A stretch of DNA of 64,000 bases from Aequorivita soesokkakensis. GTDB lineage: Bacteria; Bacteroidota; Bacteroidia; Flavobacteriales; Flavobacteriaceae. The translations under genes and the position numbers were made by a program. The stretch spans positions 1-64,000 of the forward strand of contig NZ_LXIE01000004.1 of assembly GCF_001641085.1 (NCBI RefSeq). The letters run 5' to 3'. Below are positions 19,226 to 28,654 of this stretch, piece after piece (position 1 is the stretch's first letter; the number at the start of each line of letters is the position of its first letter). The notes beneath the pieces are model-generated. The model ran no database searches. It saw only the letters and a program-made list of their open reading frames with translations, and was not told where the DNA came from.

Positions 19226-19651
19226 TTATTCGTCTAACAATAAATTTAGGTTTACAGTAATATTATCCTGGGTTGCTTTTGAAAAAGGACATATTTTGTG
19301 GGCATTCTTAATTATACTCTCGCCCGTTTTTACATCCACCCCCGGCAGATAACAATCCAACGTTGCTTCTAAAAAAGCACCATCTTCATCTTCACAAAAA
19401 CCGATGGTTGCCGTAATACTGAAGTCGTCTGAAAGTTCAATTTTCTTCTTTTTAGCAATTACTTGCACCGCTCCACCGAAACACGCAGCATAGGCTCCGC
19501 CAAAAAGTTGTTCGGGATTTGTTCCATCGCCGCCATCGCCACCCATACCTTTTGGAACAGAAAGAGCCAAGTCCAGCTTGCCATCATCAGTATTTAAATG
19601 TCCTTTTCTTCCGCCTACCACAGTAGTTGTTGCTTCATATAATGTTTTCAT
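19226..19651 (-). CDS. ohr: organic hydroperoxide resistance protein (OsmC/Ohr family)
   Basis: A 141-residue thiol peroxidase subunit. MKTLYEATTTVVGGRKGHL opens the protein, and the two reactive Cys lie in NPEQLFGGAYAACFGGA and KICPFSKATQDNI, the Ohr-type positions. It reduces organic peroxides in the cytoplasm as a dimer, probably with lipoyl-dependent recycling. It is monocistronic, with the terminator at 19171 between it and its convergent neighbour. No OhrR repressor gene is adjacent. Confidence 0.92.
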   Translation of the reverse strand: MKTLYEATTTVVGGRKGHLNTDDGKLDLALSVPKGMGGDGGDGTNPEQLFGGAYAACFGGAVQVIAKKKKIELSDDFSITATIGFCEDEDGAFLEATLDCYLPGVDVKTGESIIKNAHKICPFSKATQDNITVNLNLLLDE

Positions 19652-19742
19652 CTTTTCTATTTTTGATTAAATTCCAGTCAATATACTACCGAAAACTGGC
19701 TTTTTAAAAAACATATTCATAAAATTGTCCTAAATTCACGCT

Positions 19743-20822
19743 GTGGCTGCTAACAAAAAAAATACAACTGCTTTAAACGAAAAAGAGGGCGTTTCGCAAC
19801 CCGAAACCCTAAACAAGGAAATTGTAAAGCATCTTAAAAAGAAACAGCTATCCGTCAAGGAATTGGTTGCAGGTATCTTAAATCAAAACCAAGCAGACCT
19901 TAGCCAAGCTATTACTATTATTGAAAGTACGGCCCAAAAACACCAACAGCAAGCAAAGGAAATTATAGAGAAATGCTTGCCACATGCAAATCGCTCTATC
20001 CGCATAGGAATTACAGGTGTTCCAGGGGTGGGTAAAAGTACTTTTATTGAAAGTTTTGGAAAGCTGCTTATTTCCGAAGGGAAAAAAGTAGCTGTTTTAA
20101 CCGTAGATCCCAGCAGCAGCATTAGCAAAGGCAGCATTTTAGGCGATAAAACCCGAATGGAAGATTTGGTAAAAGAAGAAAACGCCTTTATCCGTCCTTC
20201 CGCAAGTGGCGACACCTTGGGAGGCGTAGCCCGAAAAACACGGGAAACAATAATTCTTTGTGAAGCGGCTGGTTTTGATGTTATCTTGATTGAAACCGTT
20301 GGCGTTGGCCAAAGCGAGACCGCTGTCCATTCCATGACCGATTTCTTTTTATTGCTAAAACTTGCCGGCGCTGGCGACGAACTGCAAGGCATAAAACGAG
20401 GTATTATGGAAATGGCAGATTCCATAATCATCAATAAAGCTGATGGTGAAAATTTGAAGGCTGCAAAAATGGCCAAAACGGAATTTAATCGTGCATTACA
20501 TCTTTATCCGGCAAAGGAAAGCGATTGGGCACCAAAAACCCTTCTGTGCAGCGCCATTAAAAACGAAGGTATTTCAGAAATTTGGGAAGTAATTATGAAT
20601 TATTTTGACACCGTAAAAAGCAACGGCTATTTTCAGTATAAAAGAAAAGAGCAGAACAAATTCTGGTTGTTGCAAACTATTGAAAGTAGATTGAAAAGTG
20701 AATTTTACGCAAATGCTGCCGTGAAAAAAGAACTTGAAAACCAATTGAACGCTTTGGACAAAAACAAAACTACTCCTTTTGAAGCAGCTGAAAAATTGCT
20801 TTCAATAACAAAAAAGAAATAA
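19743..20822 (+). CDS. meaB: methylmalonyl-CoA mutase-associated GTPase MeaB
   Basis: A 359-residue G3E-type GTPase. Walker A is GVPGVGKST (about residue 95), switch segments include TVDPSSSISKGSILGDKTRM and ETVGVGQSE, and the base-recognition motif is NKADG. MeaB protects methylmalonyl-CoA mutase from inactivation and gates adenosylcobalamin loading in the cytoplasm. The start is GTG. The N-terminal 35 residues are variable. The mutase genes are not in this window, but the PduO-type adenosyltransferase at 4013 fits the same pathway. The stop codon is 1 nt from the stop of the convergent DUF1003 gene. Confidence 0.93.
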   Translation: MAANKKNTTALNEKEGVSQPETLNKEIVKHLKKKQLSVKELVAGILNQNQADLSQAITIIESTAQKHQQQAKEIIEKCLPHANRSIRIGITGVPGVGKSTFIESFGKLLISEGKKVAVLTVDPSSSISKGSILGDKTRMEDLVKEENAFIRPSASGDTLGGVARKTRETIILCEAAGFDVILIETVGVGQSETAVHSMTDFFLLLKLAGAGDELQGIKRGIMEMADSIIINKADGENLKAAKMAKTEFNRALHLYPAKESDWAPKTLLCSAIKNEGISEIWEVIMNYFDTVKSNGYFQYKRKEQNKFWLLQTIESRLKSEFYANAAVKKELENQLNALDKNKTTPFEAAEKLLSITKKK

Positions 20823-20823
20823 A

Positions 20824-21525
20824 TTATTCCTTTTTTAAACGTTTCATAATATCTTCCATCATTTCTACCTGAACTTGCTGAATATTTAGTAGTTCCTGTT
20901 GTTGGTGAATAATCAAATGATCCAGTTTTTCGTGCAGCATCCGTATTTCCAACTCAGATTTCAGATTTATCATATAATCCTGTTTGGCGCGCTCGCGATC
21001 TTTTTCTTCCTGCCTGTTTTGGCTCATCATAATCACTGGAGCTTGCAACGCAGCCAAACATGAAAGAATTAAATTCAGCAAAATAAACGGATAAGGGTCA
21101 AAAGCCTTACTAGACAAAAAAATGATGTTGATGCACATCCAAACAAGGATGAAAGCCCCAAAGATGATAATGAACTTCCAACTGCCCCCAAAACTCGCAA
21201 TAGTATCAGCCAAGCGTTGCCCGTAGGTGAATTTTACGGAACCTTCCTCCATAATTATTTTAGAGGAAATAGCTTCTTGGTTTTGAATGGTTTCCAACAC
21301 GTCTTTTTCAAGCTCTCCCAGTTCGCCAACCTCATCCAGAAGATATTCCGAAATGTACTTTTGGCGGTACTGGTTCAGTTCTGAAACAGATATATAACTG
21401 TTATGGTTAAAGGAAGGGTGCTCTTTATTTATTAAATCGAAAATAGCTTTTCGAATTATCTTGGCATGCATTTTTTCACTTTCGGGAAATTCCTTTCCTG
21501 AAATACTGCTTACGAATGTTTTCAT
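20824..21525 (-). CDS. DUF1003 family membrane protein
   Basis: A 233-residue protein starting MKTFVSSISGKEFPESEKMH. An in-frame ATG at 21567 would add 14 residues but gives a less typical N-terminus. The core has two hydrophobic segments (FIIIFGAFILVWMCINIIFL and DPYPFILLNLILSCLAALQA) with the DPYPFILLN signature of DUF1003, then APVIMMSQNRQEEKDR and a long C-terminal coiled coil. Function is unknown. It is tail to tail with meaB with 1 nt between stop codons and no terminator hairpin. Confidence 0.85.
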   Translation of the reverse strand: MKTFVSSISGKEFPESEKMHAKIIRKAIFDLINKEHPSFNHNSYISVSELNQYRQKYISEYLLDEVGELGELEKDVLETIQNQEAISSKIIMEEGSVKFTYGQRLADTIASFGGSWKFIIIFGAFILVWMCINIIFLSSKAFDPYPFILLNLILSCLAALQAPVIMMSQNRQEEKDRERAKQDYMINLKSELEIRMLHEKLDHLIIHQQQELLNIQQVQVEMMEDIMKRLKKE

Positions 21526-21641
21526 CTGTAGAAAATATTTAAGAAAGCGGAAGATGGAATGCCCCAATTTACATCTTCGGTTGGTTTATAAATCGTTAAT
21601 GGGCATTTCATAACTACAAAATTTAGTGTAAAAATAGGCTA

Positions 21642-22529
21642 TTATAAAACACAGACGTTCAAGTTTTTCGGATGAATTGTTATTTCAATTTTTGGCTCTT
21701 TCGGAACAAAAAACTCCCCGTCTTTTTGTGTTTTCAAAATAATATTATCCACACTTTTAATTTCCAAAGAAGTAATTTGTTTAAACCTAACTTCCTCCAG
21801 CCAATGATGTTTTTTAAAAAGAAAAAGTAAAGTAAATATGAAAAGTTTAAAATTTGAAAGCTCGGGAACGATAACCAAATCAAGTAATCCATCCTGTAAA
21901 GACGCTCTCGGGGTCAAACTCATTTTATAACCCATTTCGTTGGAGTTTGAAACGAAAAGCAGAAAGGGTGAAATCAGTTCAGTGGTTTCATTGTATTTCA
22001 ACTCTACCGTATTTTTATAATGGTATTTTTTCAGCGTTCGCAACGTGGATTGCAAATAACTAAAAAGTTGTCGGGTAGTATTTTCCTCAAAATCTGAAAT
22101 AACGTGCGCATCAAACCCAACGCCTGTATTGCTGAAAAACGGTTCGCCATTTATGGTTCCCGTATCAATAGCAATGATATTTTGGTTCTTAATAATGGCG
22201 AGCGCCCTTTTTATATTTTTTGAAATTTTTAGATTGGAAGCCAAACCGTTGCCCGAACCCATTGGCAAAATTCCAAATATCACCGATGTATTCACCAAAC
22301 AGGAAGCCACTTCGTTAATAGTGCCATCACCGCCACAGGCAACAATAATTTCTGCTCCTTCTTCAATAGATTTTTTCGTGAGCGCTGTGGCATGAAGCAC
22401 AAATTCTGTTTTCTTTATTGAAACTGAATATTCCGTTTTTGGAAAATATGCTTCCAGCAAAGCCTCGGAAAGTTCATTTTTTCCTTTGCCCGCAATGGGA
22501 TTTACAATAAAATGAATATTAGTCCTCAA
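21642..22529 (-). CDS. diacylglycerol kinase family lipid kinase
   Basis: A 295-residue cytoplasmic lipid kinase. NPIAGKGKNE (about residue 11) and IIVACGGDGTINEVAS (about 60) form the nucleotide-binding GGDGT motif; GILPMGSGNGLASNL and FFSNTGVGFDAHVISDFEEN follow. It phosphorylates diacylglycerol, sphingoid or related lipids. It overlaps the upstream LTA-synthase-like gene by 11 nt. The pairing fits a cycle in which the headgroup transferase releases diacylglycerol and the kinase recycles it. The exact substrate is unknown. Confidence 0.88.
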   Translation of the reverse strand: MRTNIHFIVNPIAGKGKNELSEALLEAYFPKTEYSVSIKKTEFVLHATALTKKSIEEGAEIIVACGGDGTINEVASCLVNTSVIFGILPMGSGNGLASNLKISKNIKRALAIIKNQNIIAIDTGTINGEPFFSNTGVGFDAHVISDFEENTTRQLFSYLQSTLRTLKKYHYKNTVELKYNETTELISPFLLFVSNSNEMGYKMSLTPRASLQDGLLDLVIVPELSNFKLFIFTLLFLFKKHHWLEEVRFKQITSLEIKSVDNIILKTQKDGEFFVPKEPKIEITIHPKNLNVCVL

Positions 22530-24516
22530 GTCCTAAACTTTTCAGCTTCAACCCACCGTTTGAAAATAGATAGTCCGCGGTTTGATAGTTTGAAATGATT
22601 TCTTTTAAGAAAGCTTCGTTTTCCTTTAATGGAATAAGTTCGTTACTTTCCCGATTCCATTGATAATAGTTCGAAATTTTTTGATCGCCCAAAACCATTA
22701 CTTTATCATCGCCTTTTAATAGCCCTAGTTTTCGGTACGTGCCCACAAAAGCACGTTCTTCCTCGGGTTTCATTTTTAAAACATCGGTACCGTATAAATT
22801 GGTATTATAATTCCAGTTTAATAATGAAAACAGCGTTGGAAAAATATCAATCTGCGAAGCCATTTTATCAACCTTTTCTGGTAAAATGTTTGGCAAGTTC
22901 AACATCAAGCCGGGAATATGATAATTTTTCACATCAAGCTCCTGCCTTCCAGCGCTGGAAGCACAATGGTCCGCCATAATTATTATTACCGTGTTTTTGT
23001 ACCATTCTTTTTGCTTGACTTTCCTTAAAAATTCGCCAATGGCATAGTCTGTATATTTCACCGCTCCACTTCTACCCGAGCCCGATGAAATATCAATTTT
23101 CCCTTCCGGATACGTATATGGACGGTGGTTTGAGGTCGTCATCACAAAATCAAAGAAAGGTTTACCAGCATTGTGGGCTTCATCGGCAACTTTTATTACT
23201 TTGTTGTAAATATCCTCATCTGCAATTCCCCACGCATTTTCAAAAGTTACTTCTTCATCCTCTATATTGGTGCGAGTTGTGGTAATGCTAGCATCCATTA
23301 AAAAACCTCGACCGCGATCCACAATATTAAAACCGTTTCCTCCAAAAAAACTGTTCATATTATCAAAATAGCCGTCGCCGCCGTAGAAGAAATTCCGAGT
23401 GTAACCTTTCTGCTTAAAAACCTCGCCAATGGTGAAAAGATGCTGGTTATTTTCACGTTTCACAATGCTTCGGCCCGGCGTTGGTGGAATTGATAAGGTT
23501 ATCGCTTCCATACCGCGTACAGTTCGGGTTCCATTTGCAAAAAGATTGTTGAAAAACAAGCTGTGGTTTGCTAAAGAATCTAACGTTGGCGTGATGTTTT
23601 CGGTATTGCCAAAGCTGCCGAGAAATTTTGCGCTAAGGCTTTCCACGCAAATAAAAATAACGTTTGGTTTTTGTTCGGGTAGTGAATCTATATTTGAAAT
23701 ATTACGGTAAATCAATTCCTTTTCGGGGAAAAGAAGACTGTCGCCGCGTTTTCTGAATTCAGAATTAACTTCCGCAAAGGCATCTTTTACGGGAATAGTT
23801 TTATAGAAATCAGTAAACGAAAGTTCATTGTTCTGAAAAGCCGCAAAGAAGGAATAGATTCCTGTTTTAGCAATTTCGTTATTGTAGCGGTTTTCAAATT
23901 GTTCGGCATCCTTGTTTTTTACGAATAGCGCAAAAATTGCGGCAATAGCTATAAAAAAAGCCGTTGGCAATAACTTCTGCCTAAAAGTGGTTTCGTTGTG
24001 GAATGTTTTCTGAAAAATGCCTTTGCGTTTCGTCATAAAAAGAAGAAAAGCCGTCAGCAGTAAAATACCGCCCACCAATAATGGAATTGGGTAAGATTCG
24101 TTAATGTTTTTTACTACTTCGTAGGTATAAATTAAATAATCAACCGCTATAAAATTGAAGCGATTTTTGAATTCTTCCCAAAAAGTTATTTCCGCAAAAA
24201 AGGAAAAAAGAAAAATAACGAGACCCAATGTATAAGCAAACCAAGTTATAATTCTATCAAATAATGATCCGTACCATTTCTTTGGAAAAACCAATAAATA
24301 CAGTGCATACGGAATTGCAAAAAAGGAAACCGTACCAATATCAAAAAGAAAACCGATGAGTAATGTATTGCCAATTTTGAAGAAGGAAGTATCTACTTCG
24401 GGCAACATCCAAAAAGTAAAAACTAGACGGATAATGGTTGAAAGCACAATAAAAGTACCAACAAAATACCATAAAAGCCGAAACCTTTTTGGTGAAAATT
24501 TTGAGAATAATGTCAT
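22519..24516 (-). CDS. LTA synthase family (sulfatase-fold) membrane transferase
   Basis: A 665-residue protein with five N-terminal transmembrane segments (within residues 12-200) and a periplasmic sulfatase-fold domain (about 275-610). PNVIFICVESLSAKFLGSFG carries the metal-binding Glu, NGTRTVRGMEAITLS the catalytic Thr and IIIMADHCASSAG the Asp-His pair. Family members transfer phosphoglycerol or phosphoethanolamine from phospholipid to an envelope glycan. A Gram-negative bacterium has no lipoteichoic acid, so the acceptor is probably a surface glycolipid. It heads an operon with the lipid kinase. Confidence 0.87.
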   Translation of the reverse strand: MTLFSKFSPKRFRLLWYFVGTFIVLSTIIRLVFTFWMLPEVDTSFFKIGNTLLIGFLFDIGTVSFFAIPYALYLLVFPKKWYGSLFDRIITWFAYTLGLVIFLFSFFAEITFWEEFKNRFNFIAVDYLIYTYEVVKNINESYPIPLLVGGILLLTAFLLFMTKRKGIFQKTFHNETTFRQKLLPTAFFIAIAAIFALFVKNKDAEQFENRYNNEIAKTGIYSFFAAFQNNELSFTDFYKTIPVKDAFAEVNSEFRKRGDSLLFPEKELIYRNISNIDSLPEQKPNVIFICVESLSAKFLGSFGNTENITPTLDSLANHSLFFNNLFANGTRTVRGMEAITLSIPPTPGRSIVKRENNQHLFTIGEVFKQKGYTRNFFYGGDGYFDNMNSFFGGNGFNIVDRGRGFLMDASITTTRTNIEDEEVTFENAWGIADEDIYNKVIKVADEAHNAGKPFFDFVMTTSNHRPYTYPEGKIDISSGSGRSGAVKYTDYAIGEFLRKVKQKEWYKNTVIIIMADHCASSAGRQELDVKNYHIPGLMLNLPNILPEKVDKMASQIDIFPTLFSLLNWNYNTNLYGTDVLKMKPEEERAFVGTYRKLGLLKGDDKVMVLGDQKISNYYQWNRESNELIPLKENEAFLKEIISNYQTADYLFSNGGLKLKSLGLED

Positions 24517-24573
24517 AATTAAAGTTGGTTAGTTTTATTAAAACGAATACTTAATTCGTTAATTATAAGTTTT

Positions 24574-25512
24574 TTAAAAACTATTTCTGAACCATTCCGT
24601 TTGTGCCAGCAAACCTTCTTTTAAAGTAGTCTTTGGGTTATAGCCAAGCAATTTTCTGGCTTTGTCAATATTCGCTTTGGTTCGCGATTGGTCGCCCGCG
24701 CGAGGTGGTTTTTTTTCGGTTGCAATTTTCTTTTGAAGAATTTCTTCAACCGTTGCAATCCCTTGTGCTGTGGTACTTTCGGTCTCAGTTCCCAAATTGA
24801 AAATTTCGCCGTTGCAAATTGTTTCTTTTCCAATAGCGCTCACAATTCCGTCCACAATATCCTGCACATAGGTGAAGCTTCGCAAATGTTTTTCGCTTCC
24901 TTCAAAAAGTGGAAACGCTTTGTTGTTCAAACCACAATCTATCAATCGGGTGTAAAGCTTATCCGGCCTTTCGCGCGGACCGTAAACGGAAAACAAACGA
25001 AAAGATGTTCCCTGTAATTTCTTTTCACGGCTTTTTGCAAGCACCAATTGTTCCGCAGCAAGTTTTGTGACCCCGTACCACGAAGCTGGTTTTGGAGGAA
25101 CACTTTCAGGAAAAGTAGCCTCCAAACCGTAAATGGATGATGTGGCAATATTTACAAAAAATGGCTTCTTTGGAAGATTTTCCGCAAACTCAAGCAGGCG
25201 TTGGGTTGCCAAAATATTATTTGTAAAATAATCCTCAAAAGTGGAAGTATTTGAAATTCCGGGATGCGCGGCAAAATGGAAAATATAATCGAAATCGTTT
25301 GGAAGTTTTTCAGCTAAATCGTCGCTTCGCAAATCAACTTGAAGTATTGTAATATCCTTATCTGAAAGTGCTTTGGCATTCAGTTTTTTTAAAGAAACAT
25401 CGTAATAGGGCGAAAAATTATCGATACCAACAACCTCGTGTCCAAGTTCTTTCAATCTTTCCGAAGTATGCGAACCTATAAACCCCGCAGCACCTGTAAT
25501 TAAAATCTTCAT
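24574..25512 (-). CDS. NAD-dependent sugar-nucleotide epimerase/dehydratase
   Basis: A 312-residue extended SDR protein. It has GAAGFIGSH at the N-terminus (NAD binding), Asp at GIDNFSPYYDVS, DYIFHFAAHPGI, the catalytic YGVTK (in ASWYGVTKLAAEQ) and SVYGPRERPDKL, a pattern close to UDP-glucuronate 4-epimerases. It interconverts nucleotide sugars for surface glycans. It is divergent from the GT2 operon and lies in the envelope cluster. The exact sugar cannot be read from the sequence. Confidence 0.85.
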   Translation of the reverse strand: MKILITGAAGFIGSHTSERLKELGHEVVGIDNFSPYYDVSLKKLNAKALSDKDITILQVDLRSDDLAEKLPNDFDYIFHFAAHPGISNTSTFEDYFTNNILATQRLLEFAENLPKKPFFVNIATSSIYGLEATFPESVPPKPASWYGVTKLAAEQLVLAKSREKKLQGTSFRLFSVYGPRERPDKLYTRLIDCGLNNKAFPLFEGSEKHLRSFTYVQDIVDGIVSAIGKETICNGEIFNLGTETESTTAQGIATVEEILQKKIATEKKPPRAGDQSRTKANIDKARKLLGYNPKTTLKEGLLAQTEWFRNSF

Positions 25513-25577
25513 AAAATTAATTTCACATGCAAAATAACATCTTTTTTAACGTTCTGCGGTATTCTTCAAAAAAGAAA

Positions 25578-25585
25578 TACTTTTG
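25578..25585 (+). promoter_or_regulatory. -7 element of the GT2-LAB_N-GT39 operon
   Basis: TACTTTTG (TAnnTTTG), 23 nt before the ATG at 25609. A convincing -33 box was not found. Confidence 0.5.
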
Positions 25586-25608
25586 CAGAAACCTTTTCAA
25601 AAATCGAA

Positions 25609-26319
25609 ATGTACGAATTCACCATAATTGTGCCCGTTTACAACGAAGAAGAAAACCTGCAAAGGGTAGAAAAGGAATTACTGGATTACACAAAAATAGC
25701 AACCAAAAAAACTTCCATTCTTTTTGTTAACGACGGTTCCAAGGACAACAGTCAAGCGTTAATTGAAGAAATCTGCAATCGCAATGAAGCTTTTCATTTT
25801 ATTTCTTTTAAGGAAAACAGAGGCCTGAGCGCTGCTATAAAAGCTGGTTTCGACACTGCCGAAAGTCCGTTGGTTGGCTATATTGATAGCGATCTGCAAA
25901 CGGCGCCGGAAGATTTTAATCTTTTGTTGGAACATATTGGCGAATACGATTTGGTAACAGGCGTTCGCGCCGAAAGAAAGGATAAGTTTGTAAAAAACAT
26001 GTCGTCAAAAATTGCAAATGGTATTCGCCGCGCCTTTACGCACGACGGCATGGACGATACGGGTTGCCCTTTAAAAGTAATTAAAACAGATTATGCCAAA
26101 CGCATCCCAATGTTTAAGGGGCTTCACCGCTTTTTACCTGCAATGATTTTGTTACAAAACGGAAAAATAATTCAAATTCCCGTAAAACATTTTCCAAGAA
26201 TGGCAGGAACCGCAAAATTTGGACTTTGGAACAGATTGATAGGTCCTTTGATGGACTGCTTCGCTTACCTTTGGATGAAGAAAAAATACATCAACTACGA
26301 AATTAAAAGCAAGGGATGA
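25609..26319 (+). CDS. glycosyltransferase family 2 (DPM1/ArnC-like)
   Basis: A 236-residue GT-A fold enzyme. FTIIVPVYNEEENLQRVEKE opens the protein, then FVNDGSKDNS, KENRGLSAAIKAGFDTAES and the DxD motif in GYIDSDLQTAPEDF. Without the C-terminal membrane segments of ArnC it resembles dolichyl/undecaprenyl-phosphate sugar synthases of the DPM1 type. It probably makes a polyprenyl-phosphate sugar on the inner face of the inner membrane. It is first in a three-gene operon; the next gene overlaps it by ATGA. Confidence 0.88.
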   Translation: MYEFTIIVPVYNEEENLQRVEKELLDYTKIATKKTSILFVNDGSKDNSQALIEEICNRNEAFHFISFKENRGLSAAIKAGFDTAESPLVGYIDSDLQTAPEDFNLLLEHIGEYDLVTGVRAERKDKFVKNMSSKIANGIRRAFTHDGMDDTGCPLKVIKTDYAKRIPMFKGLHRFLPAMILLQNGKIIQIPVKHFPRMAGTAKFGLWNRLIGPLMDCFAYLWMKKKYINYEIKSKG

Positions 26320-26948
26320 GCAACTGGATTGTGTATGGCATTGGCTTTTTGGCACAAATTCTTTTTAGCGGAAGGCTTATTGTTCAGTGGATTCTTTCCG
26401 AAAAAAGCAAACGCATCATAACACCTTCCGCATTTTGGAAACTGAGTTTGCTCGCTTCTTTTTTACTTTTTGTTTATGGACATTTGCGTGATGATTTCGC
26501 AATTATGCTTGGGCAAGCGCTGACTTATTATATTTACATTCGCAATTTACAATTGCAGGGTGAATGGCAGAAATCGCCAAAACTGCTGCAGGTTTTTCTT
26601 TATATTTTTCCAATTTTTGTGGTTGTTTACGCATACAATAATGGCGAATACGACATTGAAAAACTTTTCAAAAATGATGCAATCCCGCTGTGGCTTTTGT
26701 TATTGGGTATTATTTCCCAACTAATATTTACGCTTCGTTTTGTGTACCAATGGATGGTTTCCGAAAAAACAAAAACTTCACAACTGCCGGTTGGTTTTTG
26801 GAGGATGAGCGTTTTGGGAGCGTCCTTAATCTTGACGTATGCCATCTTCAGAAAAGATCCGGTACTTTTTGTAGGCCATATTGCTGGTTTGATAATTTAC
26901 GTCCGCAATATTTTTATTTGGAAAAAACAGATGCGTTATGAAAGTTGA
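26316..26948 (+). CDS. duplicated LAB_N (lipid-A-disaccharide synthase N-terminal) membrane protein
   Basis: A 210-residue membrane protein made of two related halves, each resembling a LAB_N domain: IGFLAQILFSGRLIVQWILSE near the start and IISQLIFTLRFVYQWMVSEK near residue 130. Each is followed by an FWxxS segment, a hydrophobic helix and YIRN or YVRN. LAB_N proteins occur beside ArnC/ArnT-type genes and may move or flip polyprenyl or lipid substrates. It overlaps the GT2 gene by 4 nt and the GT39 gene by 11 nt, so the three products are made together. Confidence 0.85.
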   Translation: MSNWIVYGIGFLAQILFSGRLIVQWILSEKSKRIITPSAFWKLSLLASFLLFVYGHLRDDFAIMLGQALTYYIYIRNLQLQGEWQKSPKLLQVFLYIFPIFVVVYAYNNGEYDIEKLFKNDAIPLWLLLLGIISQLIFTLRFVYQWMVSEKTKTSQLPVGFWRMSVLGASLILTYAIFRKDPVLFVGHIAGLIIYVRNIFIWKKQMRYES

Positions 26949-28563
26949 GAAAAATTATCTCTTGCTACTTTTGCTTACCTGCGCGGCTATTTTCTTCGTG
27001 AATCTGGACTCGCTTCCGGTAAACATTATGGAAGCGCGAAATTTTATTACAGCTCGCGAAATGCTTCACGACGGCAATTGGCTTTTAACCACAATAAACG
27101 GCGAACCTCGCTATCAAAAACCCCCGCTGCCCACATGGTTAACGGCTTTTTCAGCAGCAATTTTCGGGATAAAAAGTATTTGGGCACTGCGGCTTCCAGC
27201 AGCGATTATGACGCTTTTTCTCGTGCTGTTTTCCTATAAACTTGCAAAAAAACTTACTTCAGAAAAATTGTATGCTTTTATCAGTGCCTTAGTAATGGCT
27301 ACTTCTTTTTACATAGTTGCCTCTGCACGCGATGGGCAATGGGATATTTACACCCACGGTTTTATGGTGGTTTGTATCTACCTACTTTATTTATTTTTCA
27401 CGGAAGAAAAACACAAATATAGAAACGCGCTTTTGGCCGGACTTCTCTTTGGCTGTTCGTTTTTAAGCAAAGGCCCTGTTTCTATGTACGGTCTGCTCCT
27501 GCCCTTTTTGATAGCCTTCGGAATTGTTTATAAATACAGAAATTTTAAATCGTGCTGGCTGCCTCTCATTACATTTTTGGCGGTTGCCTTCGTGGTTTCT
27601 GCTTGGTGGCATTGGTACACGCTTACATTCGATCCCGCTGCGGCAGAAATCACCAAAAAGGAAACCACCAATTGGATAAGCTATGAAATAAAGCCATTTT
27701 ATTATTATTGGAGCTTTTTCACACAAAGCGGCGTTTGGACGATTCCCGCATTTATTGCATTGCTTTACCCTTACTTAAAAAATCGGGTTTTCAATAAAAA
27801 AGCATATCTGTTTACCTTTCTTTGGACCATGCTTTCGGTGATTTTACTTTCGCTGATTCCTGAAAAAAAGGCACGCTATCTGTTGCCTGTTTTAATTCCG
27901 ATGGCTCTTAATACAGGGTTTTATATTGAATATCTTTTCCGAAGATTTAAAGAATTGAAAGATAAGAAAGAAACAATTCCTGTTTATTTTAACTTCGGAC
28001 TGATTGCTTTTATAGGAATTGTATTCCCTGTTGGCGGCTACATTTTTCTGAAAGATGGTCTAGCAGGAAATTGGGTTTGGTTTGGTTTGCTTTCAATCGG
28101 TTTGTTTGCAATTGGGGTTTTTATGTTTCGAAATCTTTTCCGAAGAAATATTGCAAAGGTCTTTTATTTGACGATTGCTTTTATCGTGACCGTTATTTGG
28201 TTCGGCCTTCCGCTGAGCAAAGCCATCACTATAAATCCCGACTACAAACCGTTTTCGGAATTGCATGCTTTTGAGGAAAAAGAAAACATAAAGGTCTATG
28301 AGTTTTCAGGAATGACGCCCGAACTTATTTGGGATTACGGCGAAAAGATGGAAATGCTCAACAATGAAGGGGAATTCACAATTCCTAATGAGAAGCGTTT
28401 CGGAGTTTTGGTTTCAGAAGAAAGCCTGCAACATTTTGCTGAAGTTTATGCAGATTTTAAAAGAGAGCACATAATCCGTTACGACATGAACCCAAAAGGG
28501 CCAGATAGCAAAACCCATAAAACCAGACTTTATAGGGAATTGTTTGTCGTTACTAAAAAATAA
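26938..28563 (+). CDS. GT39/ArnT-like membrane glycosyltransferase
   Basis: A 541-residue GT-C enzyme with about eleven transmembrane segments. The first periplasmic loop carries an acidic motif (MEARNF) and GEPRYQKPPLPTW, the YxKPPL motif of ArnT-type 4-amino-arabinose and mannosyl transferases. A soluble C-terminal part starts near residue 440. It takes a sugar from a polyprenyl-phosphate donor, probably the product of the upstream GT2, and adds it to lipid A or a surface glycan in the periplasm. The acceptor is inferred from family and context. Confidence 0.88.
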   Translation: MKVEKNYLLLLLLTCAAIFFVNLDSLPVNIMEARNFITAREMLHDGNWLLTTINGEPRYQKPPLPTWLTAFSAAIFGIKSIWALRLPAAIMTLFLVLFSYKLAKKLTSEKLYAFISALVMATSFYIVASARDGQWDIYTHGFMVVCIYLLYLFFTEEKHKYRNALLAGLLFGCSFLSKGPVSMYGLLLPFLIAFGIVYKYRNFKSCWLPLITFLAVAFVVSAWWHWYTLTFDPAAAEITKKETTNWISYEIKPFYYYWSFFTQSGVWTIPAFIALLYPYLKNRVFNKKAYLFTFLWTMLSVILLSLIPEKKARYLLPVLIPMALNTGFYIEYLFRRFKELKDKKETIPVYFNFGLIAFIGIVFPVGGYIFLKDGLAGNWVWFGLLSIGLFAIGVFMFRNLFRRNIAKVFYLTIAFIVTVIWFGLPLSKAITINPDYKPFSELHAFEEKENIKVYEFSGMTPELIWDYGEKMEMLNNEGEFTIPNEKRFGVLVSEESLQHFAEVYADFKREHIIRYDMNPKGPDSKTHKTRLYRELFVVTKK

Positions 28564-28567
28564 TCGC

Positions 28568-28654
28568 AATGTCCCCCTGAGCGCAGTCGAAGGATTTCTT
28601 CTATTTTAAATTTTTGGTTGAAAATTAGGTCTCGACTGCGCTCGACCTGACATT
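28568..28654. repeat. inverted pair of GAGCGCAGTCGA elements
   Basis: The core gagcgcagtcga (28579-28590) and its exact complement (28632-28643) are flanked by aatgtc and gacatt, giving a 12-bp plus 6-bp stem around a 41-nt loop. It lies between the convergent GT39 and PAP2 genes and can act as a terminator for both. The right arm lies inside the end of the PAP2 gene. Confidence 0.8.

Noticed and set aside
22519-24516. Lipoteichoic acid synthesis as evidence for a Gram-positive host
   Set aside because: The window has outer-membrane barrels, T9SS sorting, LAB_N and ArnT-like genes; the LTA synthase family is broad and occurs in Gram-negative bacteria.
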